Source of the DNA: Panulirus ornatus
Taxonomy: Eukaryota > Arthropoda > Malacostraca > Decapoda > Palinuridae
Reading direction: 5' to 3'
Assembly (NCBI RefSeq): GCF_036320965.1
Contig: NC_092238.1
Coordinates: forward strand, 22,461,001-22,525,000
DNA length: 64,000 bases
The notes below the pieces were generated by a model. It was not told the DNA's origin. It worked only from the letters and a program-made list of their open reading frames with translations, and did no database searches. Of this stretch, positions 39,831 to 54,300 are shown piece after piece. Position numbers and translations under genes: made by a program. The stretch's first letter is position 1. Each line of letters opens with the position of its first letter.

Positions 39831-40690
39831 TATATATGTGAATAAGAGCAAGGTTATTAGGTACAGTAGGGTTGAGGGTCAAGTCAATTGGGAGGTGAGA
39901 TTGAATGGAGAAAAACTGGAGGAAGTAAAGTGTTTTAGATATCTGGGAGTGGATCTGGCAGCGGATGGAACCATGGAAGCAGAAGTGGATCATAGGGTGG
40001 GGGAGGGGGCGAAAATTCTGGGGGCCTTGAAGAATGTGTGGAAGTCGAGAACATTATCTCGGAAAGCAAAAATGGGTATGTTTGAAGGAATAGTGGTTCC
40101 AACAATGTTGTATGGTTGCGAGGCGTGGGCTATGGATAGAGTTGTGCGCAGGAGGATGGATGTGCTGGAAATGAGATGTTTGAGGACGATGTGTGGTGTG
40201 AGGTGGTTTGATCGAGTGAGTAACGTAAGGGTAAGAGAGATGTGTGGAAATAAAAAGAGCGTGGTTGAGAGAGCAGAAGAGGGTGTTTTGAAGTGGTTTG
40301 GGCACATGGAGAGGATGAGTGAGGAAAGATTGACCAAGAGGATATATGTGTCGGAGGTGGAGGGAACAAGGAGAAGAGGGAGACCAAATTGGAGGCGGAA
40401 AGATGGAGTGAAAAAGATTTTGTGTGATCGGGGCCTGAACATGCAGGAGGGTGAAAGGAGGGCAAGGAATAGAGTGAATTGGAGCGATGTGGTATACCGG
40501 GGTTGACGTGCTGTCAGTGGATTGAATCAAGGCATGTGAAGCGTCTGGGGTAAGCCATGGAAAGCTGTGTAGGTATGTATATTTGCGTGTGTGGACGTAT
40601 GTATATACATGTGTATGGGGGGGGTTAGGCCATTTCTTTCGTCTGTTTCCTTGCGCTACCTCGCAAACGCGGGAGACAGCGACAAAGTAT
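39831..40690 (+). mobile_element. LINE 3' fragment with class A tail
   Basis: Open frame to a stop at 40504-40506 encoding the last ~220 residues of the LINE protein: [57 protein letters not shown] and GRPNWRRKDGVKKIL. No frame break is visible. Its 3' UTR ends in the class A tail, with cgctacctcgc at 40654-40664 and 'gacagcgacaaag', then (ATAA)n. The 5' break lies in a TA tract at codon VNKSK. The RT catalytic core is missing. Confidence 0.93.
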
Positions 40691-40710
40691 AATAAATAAA
40701 TAAATAAATA

Positions 40711-40713
<3 letters not shown>

Positions 40714-40787
<74 letters not shown>
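40714..40787. repeat. (TA)n microsatellite
   Basis: An uninterrupted TA tract between two same-orientation class A tails. Confidence 0.97.
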
Positions 40788-40790
<3 letters not shown>

Positions 40791-40956
40791 AGATGTATGG
40801 GTATGTATATTTGCGTGTGTGGACGTGTATGTATATACATGTGTATGGGTGTGAGTTGGGCAATTTCTTTCGTCTGTTTCCTTGTGCTACCTCGCAAACG
40901 CAGGAGACAGCGACAAAGCAAAATAAATGAATAAATAAAAAAAAAAAGAAATATTT
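40788..40956 (+). mobile_element. Solitary class A LINE tail
   Basis: This repeats only the terminal 3' UTR of the preceding element ('atttgcgtgtgtggacg' to 'gacagcgacaaag' plus A-rich end), with no coding part. It is bounded by TA tracts on both sides, consistent with extreme 5' truncation or TA-mediated duplication. Confidence 0.85.
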
Positions 40957-40963
40957 ATGTATA

Positions 40964-40966
<3 letters not shown>

Positions 40967-41041
<75 letters not shown>
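40967..41041. repeat. (TA)n plus poly(T) tract
   Basis: A TA microsatellite (40967-41024) followed by T17. The poly(T) is the minus-strand poly(A) end of the next LINE copy. Confidence 0.95.
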
Positions 41042-44000
41042 CTTTGTCGCTGTCTCCCGCGTTTGCAAGGTAGCGCAAGGAAACAGACGAAAGAAATGGC
41101 CCCCCCCCCCCATACACATGTATATACACACGTCCACACACGCAAATATACATACCTACACAGCCTTCCATGGTTTACCCCAGACGCTTCACATGCCTTG
41201 ATTCAATCCACTGACAGCACGTCAACCCCGGTATACCACATCGCTCCAATTCACTCTATTCCTTGCCCTCCTTTCACCCTCCTGCATGTTCAGGCCCCGA
41301 TCACACAAAATCTTTTTCACTCCATCTTTCCACCTCCAATTTGGTCTCCCTCTTCTCCTCGTTCCCTCCACCTCCGACACATATATCCTCTTGGTCAATC
41401 TTTCCTCACTCATTCTCTCCATGTGCCCAAACCACTTCAAAACACCCTCTTCTGCTCTCTCAACCACGCTCTTTTTATTTCCACACATCTCTCTTACCCT
41501 TACGTTACTCACTCGATCAAACCACCTCACACCACACATTGTCCTCAAACATCTCATTTCCAGCACATCCATCCTCCTGCGCACAACTCTATCCATAGCC
41601 CACGCCTCGCAACCATACAACATTGTTGGAACCACTATTCCTTCAAACATACCCATTTTTGCTTACCGAGATAATGTTCTCGACTTCCACACATTCTTCA
41701 AGGCCCCCAGAATTTTCGCCCCCTCCCCCACCCTATGATCCACTTCCGCTTCCATGGTTCCATCCGCTGCCAGATCCACTCCCAGATATCTGAAACACTT
41801 CACTTCCTCCAGTTTTTCTCCATTCAAACTCACCTCCCAATTGACTTGACCCTCAACCCTACTGTACCTAATAACCTTGCTCTTATTCACATTTACTCTT
41901 AACTTTCTTCTTCCACACACCTTACCAAACTCAGTCACCAGCTTCTGCAGTTTCACACATGAATCAGCCACCAGCGCTGTATCATCAGCGAACAACAACT
42001 GACTCACTTCCCAAGCTCTCTCATCCCCAACAGACTTCATACTTGCCCCTCTTTCCAAAACTCTTGCATTTACCTCCCTAATAACCCCATCCATAAACAA
42101 ATTAAACAACCATGGAGACATCACACACCCCTGCCGCAAACCTACATTCACTGAGAACCAATCACTTTCCTCTCTTCCTACACGTACACATGCCTTACAT
42201 CCTTGATAAAAACTTTTCACTGCTTCTGACAACTTTCCTCCCACACCATATACTCTTAATACCTTCCACAGAGCATCTCTATCAACTCTATCATATGCCT
42301 TCTCCAGATCCATAAATGCTACATACAAATCCATTTGCTTTTCTAAGTATTTCTCACATACATTCTTCAAAGCAAACACCTGATCCACACATCCTCTACC
42401 ACTTCTGAAACCACACTGCTCTTCCCCAATCTGATGCTCTGTACATGCCTTCACCCTCTCAATCAATACCCTCCCATATAATTTACCAGGAATACTCAAC
42501 AAACCTATACCTCTGTAATTTGAGCACTCACTCTTATCCCCTTTGCCTTTGTACAATGGCACTATGCACGCATTCCGCCAATCCTCAGGCACCTCACCAT
42601 GAGTCATACATACATTAAATAACCTTACCAACCAGTCAACAATACAGTCACCCCCTTTTTTAATAAATTCCACTGCAATACCATCCAAACCTGCTGCCTT
42701 GCCGGCTTTCATCTTCCGCAAAGCTTTCACTACCTCTTCTCTGTTCACCAAATCATTTTCCCTAACCCTCTTACTTTGCACACCACCTCGACCAAAACAC
42801 CCTATATCTGCCACTCTATCATCAAACACATTCAACAAACCTTCAAAATACTCACTCCATCTCCTTCTCACATCACCACTACTTGTTATCACCTCCCCAT
42901 TTGCGCCCTTCACTGAAGTTCCCATTTGCTCCCTTGTCTTACGCACTTTATTTACCTCCTTCCAGAACATCTTTTTATTCTCCCTAAAATTTAATGATAC
43001 TCTCTCACCCCAACTCTCATTTGCCCTTTTTTTCACCTCTTGCACCTTTCTCTTGACCTCCTGTCTCTTTCTTTTATACATCTCCCACTCAATTGCATTT
43101 TTTCCCTGCAAAAATCGTCCAAATGCCTCTCTCTTCTCTTTCACTAATACTCTTACTTCTTCATCCCACCACTCACTACCCTTTCTAATCAACCCACCTC
43201 CCACTCTTCTCATGCCACAAGCATCTTTTGCGCAATCCATCACTGATTCCCTAAATACATCCCATTCCTCCCCCACTCCCCTTACTTCCCTTGTTCTCAC
43301 CTTTTTCCATTCTGTACTCAGTCTCTCCTGGTACTTCCTCACACAGGTCTCCTTCCCAAGCTCACTTACTCTCACCACCCTCTTCACCCCAACATTCACT
43401 CTTCTTTTCTGAAAACCCATACAAATCTTCACCTTAGCCTCCACAAGATAATGATCAGACATCCCTCCAGTTGCACCTCTCAGCACATTAACATCCAAAA
43501 GTCTCTCTTTCGCACGCCTGTCAATTAACACGTAATCCAATAACGCTCTCTGGCCATCTCTCCTACTTACATAAGTATACTTATGTATATCTCGCTTTTT
43601 AAACCAGGTATTCCCAATCATCAGTCCTTTTTCAGCACATAAATCTACAAGCTCTTCACCATTTCCATTTACAACACTGAACACCCCATGTATACCAATT
43701 ATTCCCTCAACTGCCACATTACTCACCTTTGCATTCAAATCACCCATCACTATAACCCGGTCTCGTGCATCAAAACCACTAACACACTCATTCAGCTGCT
43801 CCCAAAACACTTGCCTCTCATGATCTTTCTTCTCATGCCCAGGTGCATATGCACCAATAATCACCCACCTCTCTCCATCAACTTTCAGTTTTACCCATAT
43901 TAATCGAGAATTTACTTTCTTACATTCTATCACATACTCCCACAACTCCTGTTTCAGGAGTATTGCTACTCCTTCCCTTGCTCTTGTCCTCTCACTAACC

Positions 44001-44340
44001 CCTGACTTTACTCCCCAGACATTCCCAAACCACTCTTCCCCTTTACCCTTGAGCTTCGTTTCACTCAGAGCCAAAACATCCAGGTTCCTTTCCTCAAACA
44101 TACTACCTATCTCTCCTTTTTTCACATCTTGGTTACATCCACACACATTTAGGCACCCCACTCTGAGCCTTCGAGGAGGATGAGCACTCCCCGCGTGACT
44201 CCTTCTTCTGTTTCCCATTTTAGAAAGTTAATACAAGGAGGGGAGGATTTCTGGCCCCCCGCTCCCGTCCCCTCTAGGCGCTTTCTACGACACGCGAGGA
44301 ATACGTGGGAAGTATTCTTTCACCCCTATCCCCAGGGATA
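41026..44340 (-). mobile_element. Near full-length EN-RT non-LTR retrotransposon
   Basis: This is the most complete copy. In sense order it has a 5' end at 44340 ('tatccctggggatagg'), a ~120-bp 5' UTR, one long ORF (44218 to 41222), a 3' UTR with 'ccatggaaggctgtgtagg', a class A tail and poly(A). Single-ORF architecture with an N-terminal apurinic-type endonuclease, a central RT and a C-terminal GRPNW motif without RNase H points to an RTE-like or related clade; the clade is inference. Its 3' tail faces the tail of the plus-strand copy at 39831, and its 5' end faces the 5' end of the copy at 45225. Confidence 0.95.
41222..44218 (-). pseudogene. Endonuclease-reverse transcriptase ORF with one nonsense codon
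   Basis: The frame spans 999 codons including the terminal stop at 41222-41224. Residues 1-851 are open, and codon 852 (41663-41665) is TAA where all sister copies have a Lys or Glu codon; the rest of the frame to 41222 is intact. Endonuclease motifs: LNV (23-25), SETK (52-55, catalytic-type Glu53), MGDLNA (158-163, Asp160) and SDH (254-256). RT motifs: KAAGLDGIAVEF (507-518), FMDLEKAYDRVDRDAL (635-650, Asp637), GLRQGCVMSP (693-702) and FADD (743-746). C-terminal to the stop are the VVPTMLYG and GRPNWRWKDG segments. These families copy their own RNA at a nicked target (target-primed reverse transcription). The start ATGGGAAAC follows the conserved 5' UTR. The loss removes only the C-terminal ~147 residues. 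Confidence 0.93.

Positions 44341-47206
<2,866 letters not shown>

Positions 47207-47287
<81 letters not shown>
47207..47287. repeat. Poly(A) plus (TA)n tract
   Basis: A20 (47207-47226) directly followed by about 30 TA units. It is the 3' end of the preceding LINE and the left border of the next. Confidence 0.96.
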
Positions 47288-47289
<2 letters not shown>

Positions 47290-48356
47290 TCAGTCTCTCC
47301 CAGTACTTCCTCACATAAGTCTGGGAAGGAGACTTGTATGAGGAAGTATCAGGAGAGACTGAGTACAGAATGGAAAAAGGTGAGAACAAAGGAGATAAGG
47401 GGAGTGGGGGAGGAATGGGATGTATTTAGGGAAGCAGTGATGGCTTGCGCAAAAGATGCTTGTGGCACGAGAAGCGTGAGAGGTGGGCAGATTAGAAAGG
47501 GTAGTGAGTGGTGGGATGAAGAAGTAAGATTATTAGTGAAAGAGAAAAGAGAGGCATTTGGAAAATTTTTGCAGGGAAATAATGCAAATGAGTGGGACAT
47601 GTATAAAAGAAAAAGACAGGAGGTCAAGAGAAAGGTGCATGAGGTGAAAAAGAGGGCAAATGAGAGATGAGGTGAGAGTATCTTTAAATTTTAGGGAGAA
47701 TAAAAAGATGTTTTGGAAGGAGGTAAATAAAGTGCGTAAGACAAGGGAACAAATGGGAACTTCAGTGAAGGGGACTAATGGGGAGGTGATATTAAGTAGT
47801 GGTGATGTGAGAAGGAGATGGAGTGAGTATTTTGAAGGTTTGTTGAAAGTGTTTGATGATAGAGTGGCAGATATAGGGTGTTTTGGTCGAGATGGTGTGC
47901 AAAGTGAGAGGGTTAGGGAAAATGACTTGGTAAACAGAGAAGAGGTAGTAAAAGCATTGCAGAAGATGAAAGCCGGCAAGGCAGCAGGTTTGGATGGTAT
48001 TTCATTGGAATTTATTAAAAATGGGTATGACTGTATTGTTGATTGGTTGGTAAGGTTATTTAATGTATGTATGATTCATGGTGAGGTGCTTGAGGATTGG
48101 GAGAATGCTTGCATAGTGCCATTATACAAAGGCAAACGGAATAGAGGTTCCAACAATGTTGTATGGCTGCGAGGTGTGGGCTATGGATAGAGTTGTGCGC
48201 AGGAGGGTGGATGTGCTGGAAATGAGATGTTTGAGGACAGTATGTGGTGTGAGGTGGTTTGATCGAGTAAGTAATGTAAGGGTAAGAGAGATGTGTGGAA
48301 ATAAAAAGAGTGTGGTTGAGAGAGCAGAAGAGGGTGTTTTGAAATGGTTTGGTCAC
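47288..48356 (+). mobile_element. Internally deleted LINE copy with a foldback start
   Basis: It starts with a ~35-nt inverted repeat (47288-47322 against 47330-47364), then reads plus-strand linker and RT N-terminus (RKYQERLSTEWKKVRT to PLYKGK at ~48135). There it jumps to the C-terminal [14 protein letters not shown], so the RT core with FADD is deleted. A frameshift lies near 47670 in the 'RANE' region. At 48356 the frame ends abruptly in WFGH and runs into a tail module of opposite orientation. Non-functional. Confidence 0.92.
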
Positions 48357-48499
48357 ATTTGCTTTGTTGCTGTCTCCCATGTTAGCGAGGTAGCGCAAGG
48401 AAACAGATGATAGAATGGCCCAACCCACCCACATACACATGTATATACATACACGTCTACACACACAAATATACATACCTATACATCTCAACGTATACA

Positions 48500-48508
<9 letters not shown>
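48357..48508 (-). mobile_element. Solitary class A tail, inverted
   Basis: Minus-strand tail with gcgaggtagcg at 48385-48395 and 'acacatgtatatacatacac'. It is joined directly to the plus-strand LINE coding sequence at 48356. Confidence 0.85.

Positions 48509-48583
<75 letters not shown>
48509..48583. repeat. (TA)n microsatellite
   Basis: A TA tract at the 3' side of the small non-autonomous element that follows. Confidence 0.96.
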
Positions 48584-48584
<1 letters not shown>

Positions 48585-48822
48585 TTTTTTCTTTCTTTCA
48601 AACTATTCGCCATTTCCCGCATTAGCGAGGTAGCGTTAAGAACAGAGGACTGGGCCTTGAGGGAATACCCTCACCTGGCCCAATTCTCTGTTCCTTCTTT
48701 TGGAAAACTAAAAAAAAAACGAGAGGGGAGGATTTCCAGCCCCCCGCTCCCTCCCCTTTTAGTCGCCTTCTACGACACGCAGGGAATACGTGGGAAGTAT
48801 TCTTTCTCCCCTATCCCCAGGG

Positions 48823-48826
<4 letters not shown>
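48584..48826 (-). mobile_element. Small non-autonomous element sharing the LINE 5' UTR
   Basis: A ~240-bp unit bounded by (TA)n on both sides. In the minus sense, its first ~110 bp match the LINE 5' end ('tatccctggggatagg', 'aatacttcccacgt', 'gtcgtagaaggcgac', 'ggaaatcctcccctc'). The remainder is a third tail type ending 'gggaaatggcgaatagtttg' and A-rich, with the shared core at 48625-48635. It has no coding capacity. It is probably a SINE-like or deletion derivative mobilised by the LINE. Confidence 0.8.

Positions 48827-48902
<76 letters not shown>
48826..48902. repeat. (TA)n microsatellite
   Basis: An uninterrupted TA tract starting exactly at the 'ccccagggata' end of the non-autonomous element. 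Confidence 0.97.
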
Positions 48903-48912
<10 letters not shown>

Positions 48913-51299
48913 GACATATACATATATACACATGTACATAATTTATACTGTCTGCCTTTATTCATTCCCATCGCCACCCCGCCATACATGAAATAACAAC
49001 CCCCTCCCCCTTCATGTGTGCGAGGTAGTGCTAGGAAAAGACAACAAAGGCCCCATCCATTCACACTCAGTCTCTAGCTATCATGTAATAATGCACCAAA
49101 ACCACAGCTCCCTTTCCACATGCAAGCCCCACAAAACTTTCCATGGTTTACCCCAGACGCTTCACATGCCCTGGTACAATCCACTGACAGCACGTCGACC
49201 CCGATATACCACATCATTCCAATTCACTCTATTCCTTGCATGCCTTTCACCCTCCTGCATGTTCAGGCCCCGATCACTCAAAATCTTTTTCACTCCATCT
49301 TTCCACCTCCAATTGGGTCTCCCACTTCTCCTCGTTCCCTCCACCTCTGACACATATATCCTCTTGGTCAATCTTTCCTCACTCATTCTCTCCATATGAC
49401 CAAACCATTTCAAAACACCCTCCTCTGCTCTCTCAACCACACTCTTTTTATTTCCACAAACTTATACCTCTGTAATTTGAGCACTCACTCTTATCCCCTT
49501 TGCCTTTGTACAATGGCACTATGCAAGCATTCCGCCAATCCTCAGGCACCTCACCATGAATCATACATACTTTAAATAACCTTACCAACCTGTCAACAAT
49601 AGAGTCACCCCCTTTTTTAATAGATTCCACTGCAATACCATCCAAACCCGCTGCTTTGCCGGCTTTCATCTTCTGCAATGCTTTTACTACCTCTTCTCTG
49701 TTTACCAAATCATTTTCCCTAACCCTCTCACTTTGCACACCACCTCGACCAAAACACCCTATATCTGCCACTCTATCATCGAACACTTTCAACAAACCTT
49801 CAAAATACTCACTCCATCTCCTTCTCACATCACCACTACTTGTTATCCCCTCCCCATTAGCCTGCTTCACTGAAGTTCCCATTGGTTCCCTTGTCTTACG
49901 CACTTTATTTACCTCCTTCCAAAACATCTTTTTATTCTCCCTAAGATTTAATGATACTCTCTCACCCCAATTCTCATTTGCCCTCTTTTTCACCTCTTGC
50001 ACCTTTCTCTTGACCTCCTGCCTCTTACTTTTATACATCTCCCACTCATTTGCATTTCTTCCCTGCAAAAATTGTCCAAATGCCTCTCTTTTCTCTTTCA
50101 CTAATAATCTTACTTCTTCATCCCACCACTCACTACCCTTTCTAATCAACCCACCTCCCACTCTTCTCATGCCACAAGCATCTTTTGCGCAAGTCATCAC
50201 TGATTCCCTAAATACATCCCATTCCTCCCCCACTCCCCTTACCTCCTTTGTTCTCACCTTTTTCCATTCTGTACTCAGTCTCTCCTGGTACTTCCTCACA
50301 CAAGTCTCCTTCCCAAGCTCACTTACTCTCACCACCCTCTTCACCCCAACATTCTCTCTTCTTTTCTGAAAACCCCTACAAATCTTCACCTTCGCCTCCA
50401 CAAGATAATGATCAGACATCCCTCCAGTTGCACCTCTCAGCACATTAACATCCAAAAGTCTCTCTTTCGCACACCTATCAATTAACGCGTAATCCAATAA
50501 CGCTCTCTGGCCATCTCTCCTACTTACATACGTATACTTATGTATATCTCGCTTTTTAAACCAGGTATTCCCAATCACCAGTCCTTTTTCAGCACATAAA
50601 TCTACAAGCTCTTCACCATTTCCATTTACAACACTGAACATCCCATGTATACCAATTATTCCCTCAACTGCCACATTACTCACCTTTGCATTCAAATCAC
50701 CCATCACTATAACCCGGTCTCGTGCATCAAAACCACTCACACACTCACTCAGCTGCTCCCAAAACACTTGCCTCTCATAATCTTTCTTCTCATGCCCAGG
50801 TGCATATGCACCAATAATCACCCATCTCTCTCCATCCATTTTCAGTTTTACCCATATCAATCTAGAATTTACTTTCTTACATTCTATCACATACTCCCAC
50901 AATTCCTGATTCAGGAGTAGTGCTACTCCTTCCCTTGCTCTTGTCCTCTCACTAACCCCTGACTTTACTCCCAAGACATTCTCAAACCACTCTTCCCCTT
51001 TACCCTTGAGCTTCGTTTTACTCAAAGCCAAAACATCCAGGTTCCTTTCCTCAAACATACTACCTATCTCTCCTTTTTTCTCATCTTGGTTACATCTACA
51101 CACATTTAGACACCCCAATCTGAGCCTTTGCGGAGGATGAGCACTCCCTGCGTGACTCCTTCTTCTGTTTCCCCTTTTAGAAAGTTAAAATACAAGGAGG
51201 GGAGGGTTTCTGGCCCCCTGCTCCTGTCCCCTTTAGTCACCTTCTACGACACGTGAGGAATGCGTGGGAAGTATTCTTTCTTCCCTATCCCCAGGGATA
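48903..51299 (-). mobile_element. LINE copy with intact endonuclease but deleted RT core
   Basis: 5' end at 51299. The start codon is lost (AGGGGAAAC where others have ATGGGAAAC, ~51172), but the frame from 51118 to 49448 (556 codons) is open. It covers the endonuclease (SKTK, MGDLNAKV, SDHYLVEAKV) and the RT N-terminus to CSNYRGIS. At ~49457 it joins directly to the C-terminal [13 protein letters not shown] region, removing the palm including FADD. The catalytic-type SETK motif reads SKTK here. It ends in a class B tail (49020-49030 core variant gcgaggtagtg). Confidence 0.93.
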
Positions 51300-51300
51300 T

Positions 51301-51408
51301 TTATATATATACATGTGTATGTGGGTGGGTTGGGCCATTCTTTCGTCTGTTTCCTTGCGCTACCTCGCTAATGTGGGAGACAGCGACAAAGTATGATAAT
51401 AAAAAGGA
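51301..51408 (+). mobile_element. Solitary class A tail, right end of the LINE cluster
   Basis: A plus-strand tail with cgctacctcgc at 51358-51368 and 'gacagcgacaaag'. It ends in an A-rich stretch ten bases before the 35-bp array resumes. Confidence 0.87.
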
Positions 51409-51418
51409 ATGATAAATG

Positions 51419-52112
51419 TTTTTCTCAGTAGATCTTAGGTAGGTTTATATATGTTTTTCTCAGTAGGTTTTAGCTAGGTTTATCTATCATTTTCTCAGTG
51501 GATCTTAGCTAGGTTTATATATCTCTTTCTCAGTATGTTTTAGGTAGGTTTATGTATATCTTTTTCTCAGTAGATCTTAGCTAGGTATATATATCTTTTT
51601 CTCAGTAGATCTTAGTTAGGTTTGTCTATATCTTTTTCTCAGTAGATCTTAGCTAGGTTTATATATCTTCTTAGTAAATCGTAGCTAGGCTTATATATCT
51701 TTTTCTCAGTAGATCTTAGCTAGTTATATATATCTTTTTCTCAGTAGATCTTAGCTAGGTTTATATATCTTTTTTCAGTAAATCTTAACTAGGTTTATAT
51801 CTTTTTCTCATTAGATCTTAGCAAGGTTTATATATCTTTTTCTCAGTAGATCTTAGCTAGGTTTATATATTTTTCTCAGTAGATCGTAGCTAGGTTTATA
51901 TATCTTCTCAATAAATCTTAGCTGGTTTATATATCCTTATCTCAGTAGATCTTAGCTAGGTTTATATATCTTTTTCTCAGAAGATCTTAGCTAGGTTTAT
52001 ATATATGTTTTCTCAGTAGATCGTAGCTAGGTTTATATATATATTTTTCTCATCATATCTTAGCTAGGTTTATATATCTTTTTCTCAATAGATATTAGCT
52101 AGGTTTATGGTG
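51419..52112. repeat. 35-bp acceptor-like array before exon 2
   Basis: About 20 copies of a 35-bp unit with core tatctttttctcagtagatc and 'ttagctaggttta'. Every intact unit holds a pyrimidine tract followed by CAG, resembling a 3' splice site, and a second 'gatcttag'. The array ends 25 bp before the real exon 2 acceptor. It is the right half of the array seen at 39601-39762. Confidence 0.95.
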
Positions 52113-52137
52113 GTAATCGGATGTATTTTCACCAGGC

Positions 52138-52254
52138 AACCTTGAAAAAGATTCCTGCTACTCGTCTCTCACGCTTGACGGAAGCTCTAGCAAATTATGA
52201 CCCAATCCTGAACGAATACTTCTTTGATCGACATCCTGGAGTTTTTGCTCAGGT
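52138..52254 (+). CDS. Shaw: Shaw-like Kv channel, coding exon 2 (T1 domain)
   Basis: 39 codons in phase 0. They begin [18 protein letters not shown], continue [15 protein letters not shown] and end GVFAQ. This is the central T1 domain, with the FFDRHP strand typical of Kv tetramerisation domains, and it continues exon 1 without gap. The acceptor is 'ttttcaccag' (ends 52137) and the donor GTTAGT (52255). T1 drives subfamily-specific assembly of four subunits; that is family knowledge. The sequence differs little from insect Shaw, as expected for a gene under strong constraint, although the DNA on both sides is rapidly changing repeat. Confidence 0.97.
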
Positions 52255-52439
52255 TAGTTGTTGTAATATATTATATTTCTCTGAGTCAACAAGGCAGCAG
52301 TAACAATCATAGATCATCATTATACACATATTGTCATAATATTCATCACATTGAATATTATATATGATAATGTTCACCATTATCTGTAGTTTAGCTATCT
52401 TGTATTATCATTTTACATGATATTATAAACGTTATTAAA

Positions 52440-52985
52440 AGTCAAGAGTAGTAGCCATGATTGATGAAAATGATATAATGGACTGGAAATGATGATAATT
52501 ATATAATGGCCCTTGCTTGTTGATAATGCAGTATCCCCAAACTGTTGAGAACAATATATAGACCCCTAATTGCTGATAACAATGGTATAATGGCCCCAAA
52601 CTATTGACAGTAATGATGTACTGGCCCTGAATGTACCAGAAATTGTTGATAATGGTGTGTTGGCCATGCAATGTTGTTGATAATGATATGTTGGCCCTTC
52701 AGGTTGATAATAATGGTATAGTGGTCATTGGAGTTGATAATGACGATATAATGTCCCTGCAGTGTTCATAATAATGATGTATTGACCCTGTATTGTTCAT
52801 GATAATGATGTAGTGACTCTGTATTGTACGTGATAATGATGTAGTGACCCTGTATTGTTCATTATAATGATGTAGTGACCCTGTATTGTTCATGATAATG
52901 ATGTAGTGACACTGTATTGTTCATGATAATGATGTAGTTATCCTATATTGTACATGATGATATAGTGACCCTGTATTGTTCATGA
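52440..52985. repeat. ~31-bp AT-rich minisatellite array
   Basis: About 17 copies. The left half is diverged ('ttgataatgatataatggccc'-like) and the right half near 52770-52985 is cleaner, with core gataatgatgtagtgaccct and 'gtattgttcat'. Confidence 0.9.
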
Positions 52986-54140
52986 TAATGATGTAGTGTC
53001 TATCTGTCGGTCTGTCTGCAGTTAAGGCTGGTGTCTTTATATAATGTACTGTTCAGTTGTCTGTCTGTCTGTAGTTAAGGCTGGTGTCTTTATATAATGT
53101 ACTGTTCAGTTGTCTGTCTGTCTGTAGTTAAGGCTGGTGTCTTTATATAATGTACTGTTCAGTTGTCTGTCTGTCTGTAGTTAAGGCTGGTGTCTTTATA
53201 TAATGTACTGTTCAGTTGTCTGTCTGTCTGTAGTTAAGGCTGGTGTCTTTATATAATGTACTGTTCAGTTGTCTGTCTGTCTGTAGTTAAGGCTGGTGTC
53301 TTTATATAATGTACTGTTCAGTTGTCTGTCTGTCTGTAGTTAAGGCTGGTGTCTTTATATAATGTACTGTTCAGTTGTCTGTCTGTCTGTAGTTAAGGCT
53401 GGTGTCTTTATATAATGTACTGTTCAGTTGTCTGTCTGTCTGTAGTTAAGGCTGGTGTCTTTATATAATGTACTGTTCAGTTGTCTGTCTGTCTGTAGTT
53501 AAGGCTGGTGTCTTTATATAATGTACTGTTCAGTTGTCTGTCTGTCTGTAGTTAAGGCTGGTGTCTTTATATAATGTACTGTTCAGTTGTCTGTCTGTCT
53601 GTAGTTAAGGCTGGTGTCTTTATATAATGTACTGTTCAGTTGTCTGTCTGTCTGTAGTTAAGGCTGGTGTTTTTATATAATGTACTGTTCAGTTGTCTGT
53701 CTGTCTGTAGTTAAGGCTGGTGTTTTTATATAATGTACTGTTCAGTTGTCTGTCTGTCTGTAGTTAAGGCTGGTGTCTTTATATAATGTACTGTTCAGTT
53801 GTCTGTCTGTCTGTAGTTAAGGCTGGTGTCTTTATATAATGTACTGTTCAGTTGTCTGTCTGTCTGTAGTTAAGGCTGGTGTCTTTATATAATGTACTGT
53901 TCAGTTGTCTGTCTGTCTGTAGTTAAGGCTGGTGTCTTTATATAATGTACTGTTCAGTTGTCTGTCTGTCTGTAGTTAAGGCTGGTGTTTTTATATAACC
54001 TACTGTTCAGTTTTCTGTCTATCTGTCTGTCTGTCTGCCTGTCTGTAGTTAAGGCTGGTGTCTTTTATAACGTACTGTTTAGTTGTCTCTCTGTCTGTCT
54101 GTCTGTCTGTAGTTAAGGCTGGTGTCTTATAACGTACTGT
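52986..54140. repeat. 53-bp minisatellite array, highly homogeneous
   Basis: About 21 copies of a 53-bp unit with core gttaaggctggtgtctttat and an internal TCTG run. Copies from ~53020 to 53985 are almost identical; the last two have expanded TCTG runs and lost bases. No coding potential. Confidence 0.97.
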
Positions 54141-54300
54141 TCTGTCACTGCCTTGTACCCATCTTTTCTGCTTTATGAATTTAGATTTAATACATTAGAC
54201 TTTATTTTGATTATGTATGGGTTAAGTAGACCGTGTTTTATTACTATAGCCACCTTCCACAAACTATGTCTTTGTCAATTGTAATGATAAGAGATACATG
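54141..54300. other. Unique intronic stretch
   Basis: AT-rich single-copy sequence; nothing recognisable. Confidence 0.7.

Noticed and set aside
40967..41674. Plus-strand frame with poly-Tyr/Ile start running through the LINE
   Set aside because: It is the antisense of the minus-strand LINE fused to a TA tract; similar antisense frames over every LINE copy were also discarded.
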